Positions 15,878-27,282 of a stretch of 64,000 bases of DNA are shown here, in pieces. A program made the translations under genes and the position numbers. The notes under the pieces were generated by a model. It saw nothing but the letters and a program-made list of their open reading frames with translations, made no database searches and was not told the DNA's origin. Origin of the DNA: Pseudarthrobacter sp. BIM B-2242 (GTDB taxonomy: Bacteria; Actinomycetota; Actinomycetes; Actinomycetales; Micrococcaceae). Every line of letters starts with the position of its first letter. Within the stretch, counting starts at the first letter, position 1. The stretch covers positions 2,914,001 to 2,978,000 of the forward strand of contig NZ_CP061721.1 of NCBI RefSeq assembly GCF_014764445.1, written 5' to 3'.

Positions 15878-17737
15878 CTACGGTCCGCTTTGAGCGTCAA
15901 GGCTGAGCTGTGACTCGAACATCCTGAAATAGCGGCCACGCAGTGCCACAAGCTCCTTGTGGGTGCCCTGCTCCACGATCTGCCCGTCCTCGAGCATGTA
16001 CACAATGTCGGCCTTCTCGATGGTGGCCAGTCTGTGGCTGATGGCAATGATGGTGCTGCTGCGGTCCGCGAAAAGCCTGCTGAAAATCCTGTGTTCCGCC
16101 AGTGCATCGATGGCCGAGGTTGGCTCGTCCATCACCATAAACGACGCGCCCCGGTAGAAGTTCCGAGCCATGGCAAGCCGCTGCCACTGCCCGCCGGACA
16201 GCCCGCTGCCCTTCCGGCCGCGCGGATCTTCCATCCAGTTGCTGACGTGGTTCTCCAGCCCGTTGGGCAGCTTGTTGATGAATTCGAGGGCCTCGGCGTC
16301 GGCCGCGGCCCGCCGGATCCGGTCCTCGTCGCGCGGCGAGTCCACGTCACCAAAGCGGATGTTGTCCGCGGCCGTGGCGAACTCGTACTTCAGGAATTCC
16401 TGGCTCAGCACTGCCAGATGACGGTGCCAGGAGGTGACATCGACGGCGGCGAGGTCGACGTCGTCGAGCATTACCTGTCCTGAGTCCGGAGCGTACAGCC
16501 CGGCCAGGATTCTGATCAGGGTGGACTTTCCGGCTCCGTTCTCCCCCACGATGGCGATGTGCTGGCCTTCACGGATGGTCATGCTGATACCGCGGATCAC
16601 CTCAAGGTCGCTGCCTGTATAGGTGAAGCGGATGTCCCGCAGCTCCACGGTCCTGGGAGCCTGCAGCAGCGGCGGCGCGTGGCGGGAATGGACCGGAAGC
16701 GCCATGAACACTTCATAGTCCTTGAGGTTCGCCAGGTCCTCATCGATGGAGCTCAGGGACGAGACAAGGCTGTTCGCTGTGGACAGGGCGCGGCTGACGA
16801 TCTGCTGGACATACAGGAACTGGCCCACCGGCTGGGCACGGGCAATGATCTGGCCCACCACCCAGATCAGCGAGACCACTTCGGCGCCGTACTGGAGCGC
16901 GTCGGCGGCGAGCTGTTTCGGGATATAGCGCTTCTGGAAGTCCAGGCGTCGGCGCTCGTCAGCGTCACGCAGCCGGGACCGGAAATCCATCAGGTAGCCC
17001 ACGATCCCGTACAGGCGCATTTCAGCGATGTGCTGCGGTCGGAGCAGGTTCGTTTCGATCATCCGGCGCTGCCGGCGTGAATCCACCTGCGTGTTCCAGT
17101 GCGCGATCTGCTCCCGGGAAAGCTTGAACTGCAGGTAGACACTCGGCACGATCGCCACCAGGACAATGACGGCGATCCACCAGCTGACCAGCAGCAGGGC
17201 CCCGACGGCCAGGATCACCGACACCAGCTGGGTGAAGATCGCGGCGATCCGGTCCAGGACCCTGGCATACGAGTCGGAGAACCGCTTGGCGCGGTCGTAC
17301 AGGTCGACTGTCTGTTTGTCGTCGTAGCGCCAAAAATCCAGGGCCAGGAAGCGTTCGTACATCTGGTCGCCCACGATGGCTCCGACCTTGAAGCTCATCA
17401 GCTGCTGGATGTAGCGGTCCACGCTGCTGAAGGCACCCCAAAAAAGTCCCAGGGCGGCGGTGATGATGACATAGACGATGGCTTGCTGGCCCGCCGCGGC
17501 ATCACCCGAGTAGGCGGCCGCCAGCGCGGTGGTTGTCAGCGCGGCGAAGAACGTGGTCACCAGCGGCAGCGTGGCCGAAATCAGCGACCCCATAACTTTC
17601 ATGACGACGGCGCCCGGTGAGGCCCGGAAGCTGACGCGCAGCACCTGCGCCACGGCGCGGGCATAGGGCCTCAGTGCCAAACGCCGTCGAGCGTCCCTTT
17701 TCGGGTTCAGTTCGGCAGGGTGGCGTGATTCGGACAT
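15878..17737 (-). CDS. ABC transporter, fused permease and ATP-binding protein
   Basis: A 619-residue half-transporter of the exporter type. An N-terminal six-helix permease (about 30-330) is followed by a nucleotide-binding domain with Walker A GENGAGKST (about 398-406), signature LSGGQ (513-517) and Walker B FMVMDEPTS (about 533-541). It should work as a homodimer in the cytoplasmic membrane. Substrate is unknown and no partner half-transporter is adjacent. ATG 17737 has TAGGCT 6 nt before it, a leaderless arrangement. It is separated from guaB upstream by a strong terminator. Confidence 0.9.
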   Translation of the reverse strand: MSESRHPAELNPKRDARRRLALRPYARAVAQVLRVSFRASPGAVVMKVMGSLISATLPLVTTFFAALTTTALAAAYSGDAAAGQQAIVYVIITAALGLFWGAFSSVDRYIQQLMSFKVGAIVGDQMYERFLALDFWRYDDKQTVDLYDRAKRFSDSYARVLDRIAAIFTQLVSVILAVGALLLVSWWIAVIVLVAIVPSVYLQFKLSREQIAHWNTQVDSRRQRRMIETNLLRPQHIAEMRLYGIVGYLMDFRSRLRDADERRRLDFQKRYIPKQLAADALQYGAEVVSLIWVVGQIIARAQPVGQFLYVQQIVSRALSTANSLVSSLSSIDEDLANLKDYEVFMALPVHSRHAPPLLQAPRTVELRDIRFTYTGSDLEVIRGISMTIREGQHIAIVGENGAGKSTLIRILAGLYAPDSGQVMLDDVDLAAVDVTSWHRHLAVLSQEFLKYEFATAADNIRFGDVDSPRDEDRIRRAAADAEALEFINKLPNGLENHVSNWMEDPRGRKGSGLSGGQWQRLAMARNFYRGASFMVMDEPTSAIDALAEHRIFSRLFADRSSTIIAISHRLATIEKADIVYMLEDGQIVEQGTHKELVALRGRYFRMFESQLSLDAQSGP

Positions 17738-17743
17738 GGATTC

Positions 17744-17749
17744 AGCCTA
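17744..17749 (-). promoter_or_regulatory. -10 element, leaderless ABC transporter gene
   Basis: TAGGCT on the minus strand, 6 nt before ATG 17737. Confidence 0.5.
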
Positions 17750-17766
17750 GTGCCGTCCACAGATAC

Positions 17767-17802
17767 AAATAGGCCGCGGGGAAACTTCCCCGCGGCCTAT
17801 TT
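17767..17802 (-). terminator. guaB terminator
   Basis: Seventeen-base perfectly complementary arms (AAATAGGCCGCGGGGAA and its complement) around two bases; the real hairpin will open a few pairs for the loop. It is T-flanked on both sides and can work in both directions. It starts 8 bp after the guaB stop. Confidence 0.9.
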
Positions 17803-17810
17803 TGGTTTGT

Positions 17811-19402
<1,592 letters not shown>

Positions 19403-19534
19403 GGTGCAGGGGCCTAATAAGTTTGTGCCTCGCGCACGGAAGCCATGCGGAAAGCTTTGAGTAAATATTAGAACCTCGCAGCCAATCCCCCTATTCCGGC
19501 AGTCCATTGTGAGCAAGGGCACCCCGGGTACACG

Positions 19535-21604
19535 TCACGTCCAGCCGGTTGCCGACAGCAGCCGCTCCTCAAACATGGGGATCATGCTTTCCACGTAGGT
19601 CCGGCTGAGATGGTTGTCGTCCTTGTACACGTAGACGTTTCCCACCACCGCCGGGCAGATCCCGCCGGCACAGATGAAGTCGCTCAGGTCCATCAGGTAG
19701 AGCCCGTCAACTTTTCCGCGGTAACTCTCCAAGGGCGAGGGGTCCACCAGGGATTCGTTCAGTGGCGGGTTGCAGGCCGGGGCGTCCGGTGCGTTGCGCT
19801 GGACGCATTCCGGCATGCTGAACGTGAACCGTGGGTTGTCCCGGATGCCCACCACCTCGATGCCGGCGTCGGCGAGCGGCTGGATTCCTTCCAGGTAGGC
19901 GGGCACCTCGGTCTCGAACGGGGCTTCCTCGTGGGTCAGGGTGGCCACGGTGAAGACAGCATCCGGCCGGTGCTCCAGGACATAGGCGGCACTGGCGCGG
20001 TTGTAGGCGTTGCATTCGGCATTCCGGGTCTCCGATTCGGCCCCGAAGCGGCAGGCAGGCATGAGCAGGGTGACCAGCTCCCAGCCGCGGGCTTCCGCGA
20101 TGGGAGCCAGCGCGGCCAGGTACTGCTGCGCGTGCGAGTCGCCGAGCACCACGATCCGTTTGGTGACCTCACCGGACGGAACTGCCTGGCGGCATCCTTC
20201 CAGCACCGGATCCGGGGTGGCGTTTGCCTCGATGCAGGGCGCGTGGATTCCCGCCCAGTCGTTATCCAGGGCCGCCGGAGCCGGGATGATCCGGGCCGCG
20301 GGTGCCGGTGTGCCGCCGTTTCCCGTGGTCAGCTGGGCAGCCCCGGGCGTCAGTTCGCGGGGCTGCGCTGCGGTGGCAGCCTCCTCGGCGGAGAGGCTGG
20401 TCTGCCACACTGCCACGGGCCCTGCAAGGAGGGCGCAGCAGGCAACCACGACGACGGCGGTCCGCCAGCTGCGCACCTGCGGCCAGTGCCACTCGCGGAG
20501 CGGCTTTTCCACAAAACGGGTGGTGAGGACAGCTAACGCTATGGAGGCGGCGATGATGGCGGCGCCCTGGATGAGGGTGGGTGCCTCAACGCCGGTGGCG
20601 GCCAGGGCCAGCACCAGGACGGGCCAGTGCCACAGGTACAGCGCATAGGAGTTGTCTCCCAGCGAGACCAAGGGCTTCCAGCTCAGGAGGCGGTCCACGC
20701 CGAAGCGGCTGCCGCTCTGGCCGGCCACAATGATCGCTGCCGCCGCAAGGGTGGGCCACAGGGCCACGAACCCCGGAAAAGCGCGGTCCACTGTCAGCAG
20801 CAGGCCGCAGGAGACCATGGCGGCCAGGCCGGCCCAGCCGAGGATCAGGCGGAGGACTTTGCCCGGCTTAAGCAGGGGCAGGCCCAGTGCCAGGAGCGAC
20901 CCCAGGGCGAATTCCCACAGCCTGGTCCGGGTGTCGAAGTAGGCATACGCCTGGTTGGTGGCCGTCTGGTCCACCGAGAAGCAGAGCGAGGCGGCGAGGA
21001 TGGCTGCGAACGCGGCCGCCAGCAGGCCGCGGTAACTGGCGTTCCACCGCCGCCGGAGCAGCTTCCACACCACTGCCGAGGCCGCGAAGACGAGCGGCCA
21101 CAGGATAAAGACCTGCCCTTGGATGGACAGGGACCAGAAGTGCTGCAGCGGGCTTGCTGCAGCGTGGTCCTGGGCGTAGTAATCCACGGCGGTGTCCGCG
21201 AGCAGCCAGTTCTGCCGGTACAGCAGCGACGCCCAGGCCTGCTCGAGCACCATGGGCCAGCGGCTTTGCGGAAGGATCAGCCATGTTCCGGCCAGCACCC
21301 CAAGGATCACCACGACGGCGGCGGGCAGCAGCCGCTTGAAGAGGTGCAGCCAGTGGCGGAGGAGGTTGAGGGAAGTTCCCGCTTCGACCTTCCGGACGAA
21401 GGACAGAGTCAGCAGGAAGGCCGAGATGAGGAGGAAGATATCCACCCCGCCCGATACCCGTCCGAGCCACACGTGATAGGTCACCACCATGAGGACGGCG
21501 AGCGCACGGAGACCCTGGACTTCGGGACGGAAAGTGGGTTTCCGGCGGGCACTGCCCGTATCCGCCGCACCGCCCGGGGCAGCCTCTGTTCCCGCAATCA
21601 ACAC
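19535..21604 (-). CDS. Acyltransferase-3 with C-terminal SGNH domain, OafB type
   Basis: 689 residues. The N-terminal half is an acyltransferase-3 membrane domain with about ten helices and the opening motif RPEVQGLRALAVLMVVTYHV. The C-terminal third is an extracytoplasmic SGNH hydrolase-like domain with GDSHAQQYLAAL (about residue 480) and a closing DDNHLS motif near the end, giving the catalytic Ser and Asp/His. Such fusions O-acetylate cell-surface glycans in many bacteria; the substrate here is unknown. The start is GTG 21604, preceded by AGGGG. Monocistronic. Confidence 0.88.
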   Translation of the reverse strand: MLIAGTEAAPGGAADTGSARRKPTFRPEVQGLRALAVLMVVTYHVWLGRVSGGVDIFLLISAFLLTLSFVRKVEAGTSLNLLRHWLHLFKRLLPAAVVVILGVLAGTWLILPQSRWPMVLEQAWASLLYRQNWLLADTAVDYYAQDHAAASPLQHFWSLSIQGQVFILWPLVFAASAVVWKLLRRRWNASYRGLLAAAFAAILAASLCFSVDQTATNQAYAYFDTRTRLWEFALGSLLALGLPLLKPGKVLRLILGWAGLAAMVSCGLLLTVDRAFPGFVALWPTLAAAAIIVAGQSGSRFGVDRLLSWKPLVSLGDNSYALYLWHWPVLVLALAATGVEAPTLIQGAAIIAASIALAVLTTRFVEKPLREWHWPQVRSWRTAVVVVACCALLAGPVAVWQTSLSAEEAATAAQPRELTPGAAQLTTGNGGTPAPAARIIPAPAALDNDWAGIHAPCIEANATPDPVLEGCRQAVPSGEVTKRIVVLGDSHAQQYLAALAPIAEARGWELVTLLMPACRFGAESETRNAECNAYNRASAAYVLEHRPDAVFTVATLTHEEAPFETEVPAYLEGIQPLADAGIEVVGIRDNPRFTFSMPECVQRNAPDAPACNPPLNESLVDPSPLESYRGKVDGLYLMDLSDFICAGGICPAVVGNVYVYKDDNHLSRTYVESMIPMFEERLLSATGWT

Positions 21605-21734
21605 AAATGACCCCTAAAAACCGGCTGGCAAAAACATCAAGCCTACGGACAGGCGCGGCCCAAGGCCAATCAGATCCCGCCAAAGCCGCACACTTCACAA
21701 ACTATGCTGGCCACTATCAGGGAAGGGAGCGGAC

Positions 21735-22703
21735 GTGATTGTCCAGCTGCGGATTTTTGTGCCCGAGGAGCTGTCGGCAGTAGTCCTGCGGGCATGCAAG
21801 GACCAGGTGGGGACGGCTGAGACGGCGTTTTTCCCCGGCGCGTCCGTGGCTCCACAGGGCGATGTCATCGAGGTTCAGGCCGCCAGGGAATCGGTTGAGG
21901 AACTGCTCGAGAAACTCCACGTCCTCAAGGTGGAGGAGGTGGGCTCGATCATCATAGCCATGCCGGAGCTGGTGTTGTCGCGGCGTGCGGAGAAAGCGGA
22001 ATCGTCCGCACCCGGAGACGGCGCGGACGCCCTGATCTGGGACGAAGTCAGCCACCAGACGGGCGAGGACTCCAGGCTCACGTGGAGCTACCTGGCATTT
22101 CTGGTACTGGCTACACAGCTCGCGGCGATCGGGATCGTGACGGATTCCACCATCGCTATCGTCGGGGCAATGGCCGTGGGGCCGGAGTTCGGCCCCTTGG
22201 CTGCGCTGGCAGTTGCGTTGGCGAGACGGCAGTGGGCCCTGGGGCGCCGGGCTGCAGTGGCACTGGCAGTGGGTTTTCCTGTTGCCATGCTGCTGGCGGC
22301 ACTGACCGCCTGGCTGTCCGTCCCCCTGGGCCTCTTTCCCACCGATGCATTGGATACCGGGTCTGCCGTCGAATTCATCTACCACCCGGGCCCGTACTCG
22401 CTGATCGTTGCGGTCCTGGCGGGAGCCGCCGGCATGCTTTCCGTCATTAGCCGCCGTTCAGCGGCGCTGATCGGTGTTTTTATCTCGGTCACCACCGTCC
22501 CTGCGGCCGGTTTCGTGGCGGTTGCCCTGGTCCTGGGTGAATACCAGAAAGCGGCGGCGTCAGGTTTCCAGCTGCTGCTGAATCTTGTGGGCATCGTTGT
22601 GGCCGCCGTGGCCGTCCTCCTCTTCTACCGTGTGGTCTCCAAGCGGCTGCCCGAGGCAACGGCCCGGCAGCTCAGGTGGCAGCTACGGCGGACCCGCGGC
22701 TGA
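21735..22703 (+). CDS. DUF389 membrane protein
   Basis: 322 residues: a soluble N-terminal part of about 110 residues (MIVQLRIFVPEELSAVVL), then five to six membrane helices with the DUF389 pattern DSTIAIVGAMAVGPEFGPLAALA (roughly 137-159). Function of the family is unknown; transport has been suggested. The start is GTG 21735 after GGAAGGGAG. Its 3' end overlaps the convergent monooxygenase gene by 32 bp. Confidence 0.85.
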   Translation: MIVQLRIFVPEELSAVVLRACKDQVGTAETAFFPGASVAPQGDVIEVQAARESVEELLEKLHVLKVEEVGSIIIAMPELVLSRRAEKAESSAPGDGADALIWDEVSHQTGEDSRLTWSYLAFLVLATQLAAIGIVTDSTIAIVGAMAVGPEFGPLAALAVALARRQWALGRRAAVALAVGFPVAMLLAALTAWLSVPLGLFPTDALDTGSAVEFIYHPGPYSLIVAVLAGAAGMLSVISRRSAALIGVFISVTTVPAAGFVAVALVLGEYQKAAASGFQLLLNLVGIVVAAVAVLLFYRVVSKRLPEATARQLRWQLRRTRG

Positions 22704-23778
22704 CAGGGGCCGGAATCTTCGCTGCAAGGTAGCGGGCGTCGCGGCCGATGCCGGGAAGGGTGTCCGATGCCTCGGCGTACAGAAAGCGCTGGCCGAGGAA
22801 GAACAGGCCCGGGGTGTCAAGTGCCACGCCGCGCCACTGCCGGGGCAGCGCGCCGTCGTCGAGCAGTGCCGGATCCATCCAGCTGAAATCATCCTTGAAC
22901 CCGGTGCACCAGATCACGTTCGCAACGTCCAGCCGCGTGCCGTCTTCAAGGACCGGAAGCCCGGACTGCACTCCGGTGACCCGCGGAACCCGCTGGACGC
23001 CGGCGGCGGCCAGATGCTTGGTCTTCGTTCGGATCAGGGGTTCGGCATGGGCCTTCATGGCTGGCAGCAACCGGCGCCCGATCGGCGTCCCCAGGGTGAG
23101 CACATGGAGCCCGACGATGCGCACCACCGGGAAGGCGAAGCGCGCCGCGACCCGGCCGTGTTTCACCGGGAGCTCCGCCGTGGGCTTGCCGGCGACGTAG
23201 GTCACATGGGTCCGGGACACCTCCCTGGCGATTTCCGCTCCCGAGTTCCCCAGCCCCACCACCAGGACAGGGCCGTCCTGCAATTGCAGGACGTTGCGGT
23301 AGTGGCTGGAGTGGAACTGGACGACGGCGGGCGCCAGGTCCGCAGCGAAGCCCGGTACCTTGGGCGTCTGGGTGGAACCGGTCGCCACCACGACGTTGTG
23401 CGCCTCCCAGCGGTGGCCGTTGGACGCTGCAATGAAGCGGTCCGCGTCCCGCCAGAGGCGTTCGACGCGGACGCCCCTGGAGACGGGAAGGTCGAGTTGT
23501 GCGGCATAGCCTTCGAGGTATCCGGCGATGTCATCCTTGGTGGGGAAGTTCAACGGATCGCCCGGGAACGGGACGCCGGGGAGTCCGTCGAATTTCGCGG
23601 GCGTAAAGACCCGGAGCGAGTCCCACCGCTGCCGCCACGAGTCACCGGTCCGTGAATTGGCATCCAGGATCCGGAATGTCCGGTTTTGCTCCTTCAGGTA
23701 GTGGCCCAGGGTAAGGCCCGCCTGTCCCCCACCGATGATGAGGATGTCCAGCGTGCCGGTCACGCCGCTGGTATCCAT
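22672..23778 (-). CDS. Flavin-containing monooxygenase-like NAD(P)/FAD oxidoreductase
   Basis: 368 residues with two Rossmann motifs: FAD-binding IIGGGQAGLTLG (about 14-25) and NAD(P)H-binding VVGLGNSGAEIA (about 168-179). The segment VVQFHSSHY between them corresponds to the FMO/Baeyer-Villiger type signature. It likely oxygenates a small lipophilic or heteroatom-containing substrate, not deducible here. ATG 23778 follows AAGGAG. The LuxR/TPR regulator gene lies directly upstream on the same strand and may control it, though no binding site is recognised. Confidence 0.85.
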   Translation of the reverse strand: MDTSGVTGTLDILIIGGGQAGLTLGHYLKEQNRTFRILDANSRTGDSWRQRWDSLRVFTPAKFDGLPGVPFPGDPLNFPTKDDIAGYLEGYAAQLDLPVSRGVRVERLWRDADRFIAASNGHRWEAHNVVVATGSTQTPKVPGFAADLAPAVVQFHSSHYRNVLQLQDGPVLVVGLGNSGAEIAREVSRTHVTYVAGKPTAELPVKHGRVAARFAFPVVRIVGLHVLTLGTPIGRRLLPAMKAHAEPLIRTKTKHLAAAGVQRVPRVTGVQSGLPVLEDGTRLDVANVIWCTGFKDDFSWMDPALLDDGALPRQWRGVALDTPGLFFLGQRFLYAEASDTLPGIGRDARYLAAKIPAPVSRGSAVAAT

Positions 23779-23945
23779 GGCTGTTCTCCTTTGCGGTTAA
23801 GTTTTTGGGTTCCTGCGAGGACTGGAAGGTTCATGTTTTGAGGCTACGGGCGCAGGCCGGATGCCCGCGTCGGCCGAAGTATGCAATTACTGCCAAGGCC
23901 CCGATGGGTATTTTTATGCAGCGGCTCCGGACCGCGCGGTGCTGT

Positions 23946-25580
23946 TCAGCCCACCAGCCCGTGTTCGTAGGCGTAGCTGGTGGCGGCTGACCGGGAGGAC
24001 AATCCCAGCTTCAGGAAGATGTTGCTGATGTGCCGGGCAACGGTCTTTTCGCTCAGGTACAGCTGGCCGGCGATGGCACGGTTGCCGCCGCCCGCGGCTA
24101 CAAGCCTCAGCACTTCCACTTCCCTCGGCGTCAGGGGTCCTGCAGGAGTCCGGGAACCCGTCCGCAGCAGCGACGCAGCCCAGGCTGCGGCCGGGGCCGC
24201 GCCCAGTTCCAGGAACTCTGCGTGGGCTGCTTCGAAGTCCATCACGGCGGACAGCTCATCGCCGAGGGCGCGGCACGCGGAACCGAGCAGCACCCGGCTG
24301 CGGGCGGCCTCGAAGGGCACCCCAAGTTCCTGCCACAGCCGCCATGCCTCCTGGAGCGGTTTCAGGGCAGCGGACGGGTCTCCGCCGGCCAGCCGGACAG
24401 CGCCGTCTGCCTGGCAGGCAACGGCCCGGATCATGGGCATAGGGCTTTCGACGGCCAGGGCTTCCAGCTCTTGGGCCCCCTGGCTGGCGGCTTCCAGGTC
24501 GGCGGCAGCAAGCTCGATCTCCACCACTGCCGGCAGCATGTTCCGGCGGGTTGCGGCGTCTGCGGCACCAGCTGCCCGCCGGATCATCGCTTGCGCCTGC
24601 TGCGGATTTCCCCGGGCCAGCCAGAGCAGCGCGAGGCCAGGCTGCGGATCGTAGCCGGACCGGGCAGCCTGCCGGTAGGACGATTCGGCGTCGTCCAGTT
24701 GTCCCCTCAGCCGTTCCACCTCTCCCTGCTGGTAGTGGCCGCCGTACAGCGCCTGCGGATCGCCCCGGACGGACAGTGCTTGCGCTGCGGCGGCCGCCTC
24801 CAGCGCTTCGGCCCAGGCACCGTGGAGCAGAAAGAGCTCGGCCCTGTGTGATTGGCACTGGCCGCTGAAGGTCACCATGTCAGGCCGTTCAGCGCACCAG
24901 CGGTCCAGGGCTGCCGTCCACGCCAGTGCCCGCTCCAGGTCCAGGGCCAGGTGGCAGGTGCCGATCACCGCGCAATAGATGATTCCTGACGGAATCGGGG
25001 AGAGCTCACCTGCCGTGACGGCCACCATGACCTCGTCGAACATGTTGAGTCCCTGCTCAGGGTGGCCAAGCATCAGGGTGGCCTGGCCTGTGCCGAGGAG
25101 GCCAAGCGCGGACAGGTCCCTGTCGTGGAAACGCTGGCCCAGGCCGGCAACGGTGGAGAAGGCCTCCAGCGCGCCGGCCGGGTCGCCGCCATAAAGTTTT
25201 TCCAGGCCCAGCGGGAGGAGCAGCAGGCCCTGCACAGAGCTCGGCCCCGCCTGTTCGTCCACAAGCCGCTGGGCGCGGGCAAACCACCCGCCGGCCCGGG
25301 CCTGCTCCCCCATGAACATCAGTTGCATGCCCATCCAGCCCGCGCACCGGGCGGCACTCTCGACGTCGCCCATCACCAGATACTCCTCGTGGGCGCGGGT
25401 CAGGGTCTCCAGCCCCGTGGTGCTGTCCCCGGTCAGGATCTCGGCCGTCGCCAGCTGCTCAAGATCGGCAGCCGGCAGTCCGCCGCGCCGGTCGGCTTCA
25501 CGGAACGTCTGGCGGGCCTCTGTCCAGCGATGTTCCTGGAACGCTGACCGGCCCTGATCGATACCGCTCCCCGCTGACAC
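23946..25580 (-). CDS. LuxR-family transcriptional regulator with TPR-like repeats
   Basis: About 544 residues. The final 65 residues are a LuxR/FixJ helix-turn-helix (LTPREVEVLRLVAAGGGNRAIA, then SEKTVARHISNIFLKLGL). The remainder is a long alpha-helical array of TPR-like repeats. Unlike large MalT/LAL regulators there is no N-terminal AAA ATPase, so the repeats alone would sense the signal. The frame is open to 25793, overlapping the DNA-ligase gene, but GTG 25580 has GGGGAGG 5-7 nt upstream and is taken as the start. It is followed by the monooxygenase gene, a possible target. Confidence 0.82.
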   Translation of the reverse strand: MSAGSGIDQGRSAFQEHRWTEARQTFREADRRGGLPAADLEQLATAEILTGDSTTGLETLTRAHEEYLVMGDVESAARCAGWMGMQLMFMGEQARAGGWFARAQRLVDEQAGPSSVQGLLLLPLGLEKLYGGDPAGALEAFSTVAGLGQRFHDRDLSALGLLGTGQATLMLGHPEQGLNMFDEVMVAVTAGELSPIPSGIIYCAVIGTCHLALDLERALAWTAALDRWCAERPDMVTFSGQCQSHRAELFLLHGAWAEALEAAAAAQALSVRGDPQALYGGHYQQGEVERLRGQLDDAESSYRQAARSGYDPQPGLALLWLARGNPQQAQAMIRRAAGAADAATRRNMLPAVVEIELAAADLEAASQGAQELEALAVESPMPMIRAVACQADGAVRLAGGDPSAALKPLQEAWRLWQELGVPFEAARSRVLLGSACRALGDELSAVMDFEAAHAEFLELGAAPAAAWAASLLRTGSRTPAGPLTPREVEVLRLVAAGGGNRAIAGQLYLSEKTVARHISNIFLKLGLSSRSAATSYAYEHGLVG

Positions 25581-25707
25581 CCAAGCCTCCCCTCGGTCAC
25601 CCTGCACCGCCTGACACGGGCGGCCCGCAACCGGCATAACTCCGGGCCGCGGCAGGCCCGCGTCGGCTTTAAGCGCCACGGTACGCCCGCGGGAGAACCG
25701 GCACAAG

Positions 25708-27231
25708 CTAGGGACGGAGCAGCGTTCGCAGCGTCTGGATGGTGTCAGCCTCAGCCGCTGTTTTGTCGTCGCGGTAGCGCTTGACGCGTGCAAACCGCAG
25801 GGCGATTCCGCCCGGGTAGCGTGTGGATTGCTGCACGCCGTCGATGGCGATCTCCACCACCGTGACGGGCTCCACCCAGACGGTACCGGCCGTGCGCCGC
25901 ACCTCCAGCTCCTGGAACCGCTCCGTCTGCCAGCGCAGCAGCGCGTCGGTGAGGCCCTTGAAGGTTTTGCCCACCATCACGTAGCCGCCGGGTTCGCCGA
26001 ACTCTCCGGCCGGGTCCAGCGCACCCAGGTGCAGGTTGGACAGCAGCCCGGTGCGGCGTCCGGATCCCCACTCGCAGGCGAGCACCACCAGATCGTACGT
26101 GAGCACCGGCTTCACCTTGATCCAGTTGGAACCACGCCTGCCGGCCGCGTAGGCCGAACCGACTGCCTTCACCACCACACCCTCATGGCCGGCGGCAAGA
26201 GCATCGCGCGACACCCTCTCAGCCACCGCTGCATCCGCTGTGATTTCCCCTGGAATCCTGTGCTCCGGGGCGATGCGTTCGAGGACGCCGATGCGCGCGG
26301 ACAGCGGCTCATCCAGCAGGTCGCGCCCGTCAATATGGAGGACGTCGAAGAACCAGGGGTGCAGCACGGCCGCCCGCTCCACGTCCGCCCCGAACCTGGA
26401 CATGGTTTCCTGGAAGGGCCGCGGGACGCCCTCCTCGTCGAGGGTGAGGGTTTCGCCGTCGAGGATCACGTCCCGCACCGGGAGTCCGCGCACCACCTCC
26501 ACCACCTCGGGCAGCCGGTGCGTCACCTCCGCCAGGGTGCGTGTGTAGATGCGCACCTCGTCGCCGGCCCGGTGCACCTGGATGCGGGCGCCGTCGAGCT
26601 TGTATTCCACGGACGCCTCCCCCGTGATCTCCAGCGCCGCGCCGGCACTCGAGGCAGTCGCGGCGAGCATGGGCTGTACGGGACGGCCGACGACAAGGCC
26701 GACGGCGTCAAGCTGGGCTGCCGTGCCCGTGAGCGCCAGCAGTGCCGTCCCGCCGAGGTCCCCGGAAAGCATCGCGGCGCGGCGTACCGCGTCCACGGAC
26801 CTGTCCGCGGCGCGGGCAATCGCGTCGGTCAACACCCCCTCCAGGGCACCGGTGCGCAGTTCCCCCAGCAGCACACCGGCGATGAAGGCCTGTTCGCGTT
26901 CGGTGGCTGCCGCCGTCAGTGTCCGGAGCGTTGCGGCGCGTTCCGCTGCTGACCCGGCGCCTGCGGTGGTCAGCAGCCGGTCCAGTGCTGCGTCGAGATC
27001 GGCGACAGTAAGGCCCGGCCCGGCGGCCGGCTCCCCCATGGCCGCCGATATCCCGCGCCAGCCCACCCCTACCCGGCCCTGCCGCGGCCTGGCGGTGAGT
27101 AGGCCGACCACCGTGGCGATGTCCGCCGGATCAAGCCGGCGCAGCAGTTCCGCCAGGGCGTCGACCTTCGCGAGCCGGGAGCGTGTGGACGTAACGGTCT
27201 CCGTGGTTCTCACGAGCTCATCGAGCAGCAT
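25708..27231 (-). CDS. ATP-dependent DNA ligase
   Basis: 507 residues, the LigB-type layout of actinobacteria and archaea: N-terminal DNA-binding domain (1-190), adenylation domain with the nucleophile Lys211 in EYKLDGARIQ, and an OB-fold end (from about 390, with YPGGIALRFARVKRYR). It seals nicks using ATP. It is not LigD: no polymerase or phosphoesterase domain and no Ku gene nearby. Replicative ligation in these bacteria is by the NAD-dependent LigA, so a repair role is expected. ATG 27231 has CAGACT 6 nt before it. Divergent from the RibD-like gene. Confidence 0.93.
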   Translation of the reverse strand: MLLDELVRTTETVTSTRSRLAKVDALAELLRRLDPADIATVVGLLTARPRQGRVGVGWRGISAAMGEPAAGPGLTVADLDAALDRLLTTAGAGSAAERAATLRTLTAAATEREQAFIAGVLLGELRTGALEGVLTDAIARAADRSVDAVRRAAMLSGDLGGTALLALTGTAAQLDAVGLVVGRPVQPMLAATASSAGAALEITGEASVEYKLDGARIQVHRAGDEVRIYTRTLAEVTHRLPEVVEVVRGLPVRDVILDGETLTLDEEGVPRPFQETMSRFGADVERAAVLHPWFFDVLHIDGRDLLDEPLSARIGVLERIAPEHRIPGEITADAAVAERVSRDALAAGHEGVVVKAVGSAYAAGRRGSNWIKVKPVLTYDLVVLACEWGSGRRTGLLSNLHLGALDPAGEFGEPGGYVMVGKTFKGLTDALLRWQTERFQELEVRRTAGTVWVEPVTVVEIAIDGVQQSTRYPGGIALRFARVKRYRDDKTAAEADTIQTLRTLLRP

Positions 27232-27237
27232 GGCATC

Positions 27238-27243
27238 AGTCTG
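27238..27243 (-). promoter_or_regulatory. -10-like element of the DNA ligase gene
   Basis: CAGACT on the minus strand, 6 nt before ATG 27231. The first base deviates from TANNNT. Confidence 0.3.
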
Positions 27244-27282
27244 CCACGGCGGCTGGCTCTGGACAGTGCCCCGCCGCCGTTC

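Noticed and set aside
25581..25793. Upstream extension of the LuxR regulator into the ligase gene
   Set aside because: The extra residues are Arg/Cys-rich, unlike TPR repeats, and GTG 25580 has a good ribosome-binding site.
25708..27231. Ligase as part of a Ku/LigD end-joining system
   Set aside because: No polymerase or phosphoesterase domain and no ku gene in the window.
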